Assembly (NCBI GenBank): GCA_030017935.1
Contig: JASEGF010000131.1
Location: 1 to 6,306, forward strand
Length of the DNA stretch: 6,306 bases
Reading direction: 5' to 3'
From: Bacteroidales bacterium
GTDB lineage: Bacteria; Bacteroidota; Bacteroidia; Bacteroidales; DTU049
Positions 6,198 to 6,306 of the stretch are shown here, one piece after another (positions within the stretch are counted from its first letter, which is position 1; each line of letters starts with the position of its first letter). The notes under the pieces were generated by a model that saw nothing but the letters and a program-made list of their open reading frames with translations, did not search any database and was not told the DNA's origin. Made by a program: the position numbers and the translations under genes.

Positions 6198-6221
6198 TTA
6201 AAAAAAGTTAATATTTTTTAA
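6198..6221. repeat. Second small inverted repeat adjoining the palindrome
   Basis: TTAAAAAA at 6198-6205 and TTTTTTAA at 6214-6221 form 8-bp arms around an 8-base spacer, starting on the base after the 42-bp palindrome. It is pure A/T in the arms and may be chance. Read on the + strand, its T run follows the large hairpin by 16 bases. Confidence 0.4.
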
Positions 6222-6251
6222 TTTATCAAGTTTAATGAGATTAAATTTTAT

Positions 6252-6259
6252 TATATTTG
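6252..6259 (+). promoter_or_regulatory. -7 promoter element (TATATTTG) for the gene entering the right edge
   Basis: TATATTTG is an exact match to TAnnTTTG and is followed by CAAAA, like the secG promoter. It ends 16 bp before the ATG at 6276. A TTTA at 6231-6234 is the nearest thing to a -33 element and is poor. Confidence 0.6.
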
Positions 6260-6275
6260 CAAAAAAATTATTGTT

Positions 6276-6306
6276 ATGTATAAAATATTTGAAAACCCAA
6301 CTAAAA
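6276..6306 (+). CDS. Start of an unidentified gene, 3' partial
   Basis: An ATG at 6276 opens a frame running to the right edge; ten complete codons are visible (MYKIFENPTK). It is supported by a consensus -7 promoter element 16 bp upstream, spaced like the other promoters in this window. Ten residues are too few to name the product. It would be divergent from trxA, sharing the 240-bp spacer that holds the 42-bp palindrome. Confidence 0.5.
   Translation, partial: MYKIFENPTK

Noticed and set aside
6198..6305. Possible - strand gene end entering from the right, with stop at 6198-6200 just before the 42-bp palindrome
   Set aside because: The roughly 35 codons are nearly all Phe, Asn, Lys and Ile, as expected of AT-rich non-coding DNA, and the + strand has a consensus -7 element and ATG there. 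Kept only as a reason the palindrome might be a terminator.

Overview
The window looks like a stretch of chromosome from an AT-rich member of the Bacteroidota (Bacteroidetes); sampled lines are roughly 30% GC by eye. Three things point there. The upstream regions carry the Bacteroidota-type -7 promoter element (TAnnTTTG, sometimes followed by CA). No gene start shows a clear Shine-Dalgarno sequence. The protein set also fits: a GNVGIGT-repeat fibre with a C-terminal S74 domain, a DUF58 protein of the type common in this phylum, a pheT with no adjacent pheS, and a short secG. The phylum is an inference from these signals; the genus cannot be given.

Left part (1-1714): the 3' end of a fibre-like surface or appendage protein on the + strand, open at the left edge. 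It contains almost two copies of a 594-bp unit that differ by one silent base. It ends in an autoproteolytic intramolecular chaperone domain (Peptidase_S74, endosialidase type) and a coiled coil. A 293-bp non-coding stretch with AT-rich inverted repeats follows, where this gene converges with pheT.

Centre (1715-4658): pheT (phenylalanyl-tRNA synthetase beta subunit, - strand) and secG (Sec translocon subunit, + strand) are transcribed divergently. The 136-bp spacer between them holds a -7 element for each gene and two consecutive dyads, one of them a perfect 26-bp A/T palindrome. secG should start at 4311, downstream of its own promoter.

Right part (4659-6306): secG converges on a DUF58 gene over a compact hairpin that can serve as terminator for both. 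The DUF58 gene (GTG start) lies 65 bp downstream of trxA on the same strand. trxA has the best promoter in the window and a very short leader. The 240-bp region upstream of trxA contains a perfect 42-bp palindrome with no spacer, then another Bacteroidota-type -7 element and the first codons of a + strand gene cut by the right edge.

Most of the window is ordinary housekeeping: tRNA charging, protein export and thiol redox. The parts that deserve attention are the nearly identical repeats in the fibre gene and the perfect palindromes in the divergent promoter regions. I see no convincing new multi-gene system, no CRISPR array, no tRNA or rRNA gene and no transposase.
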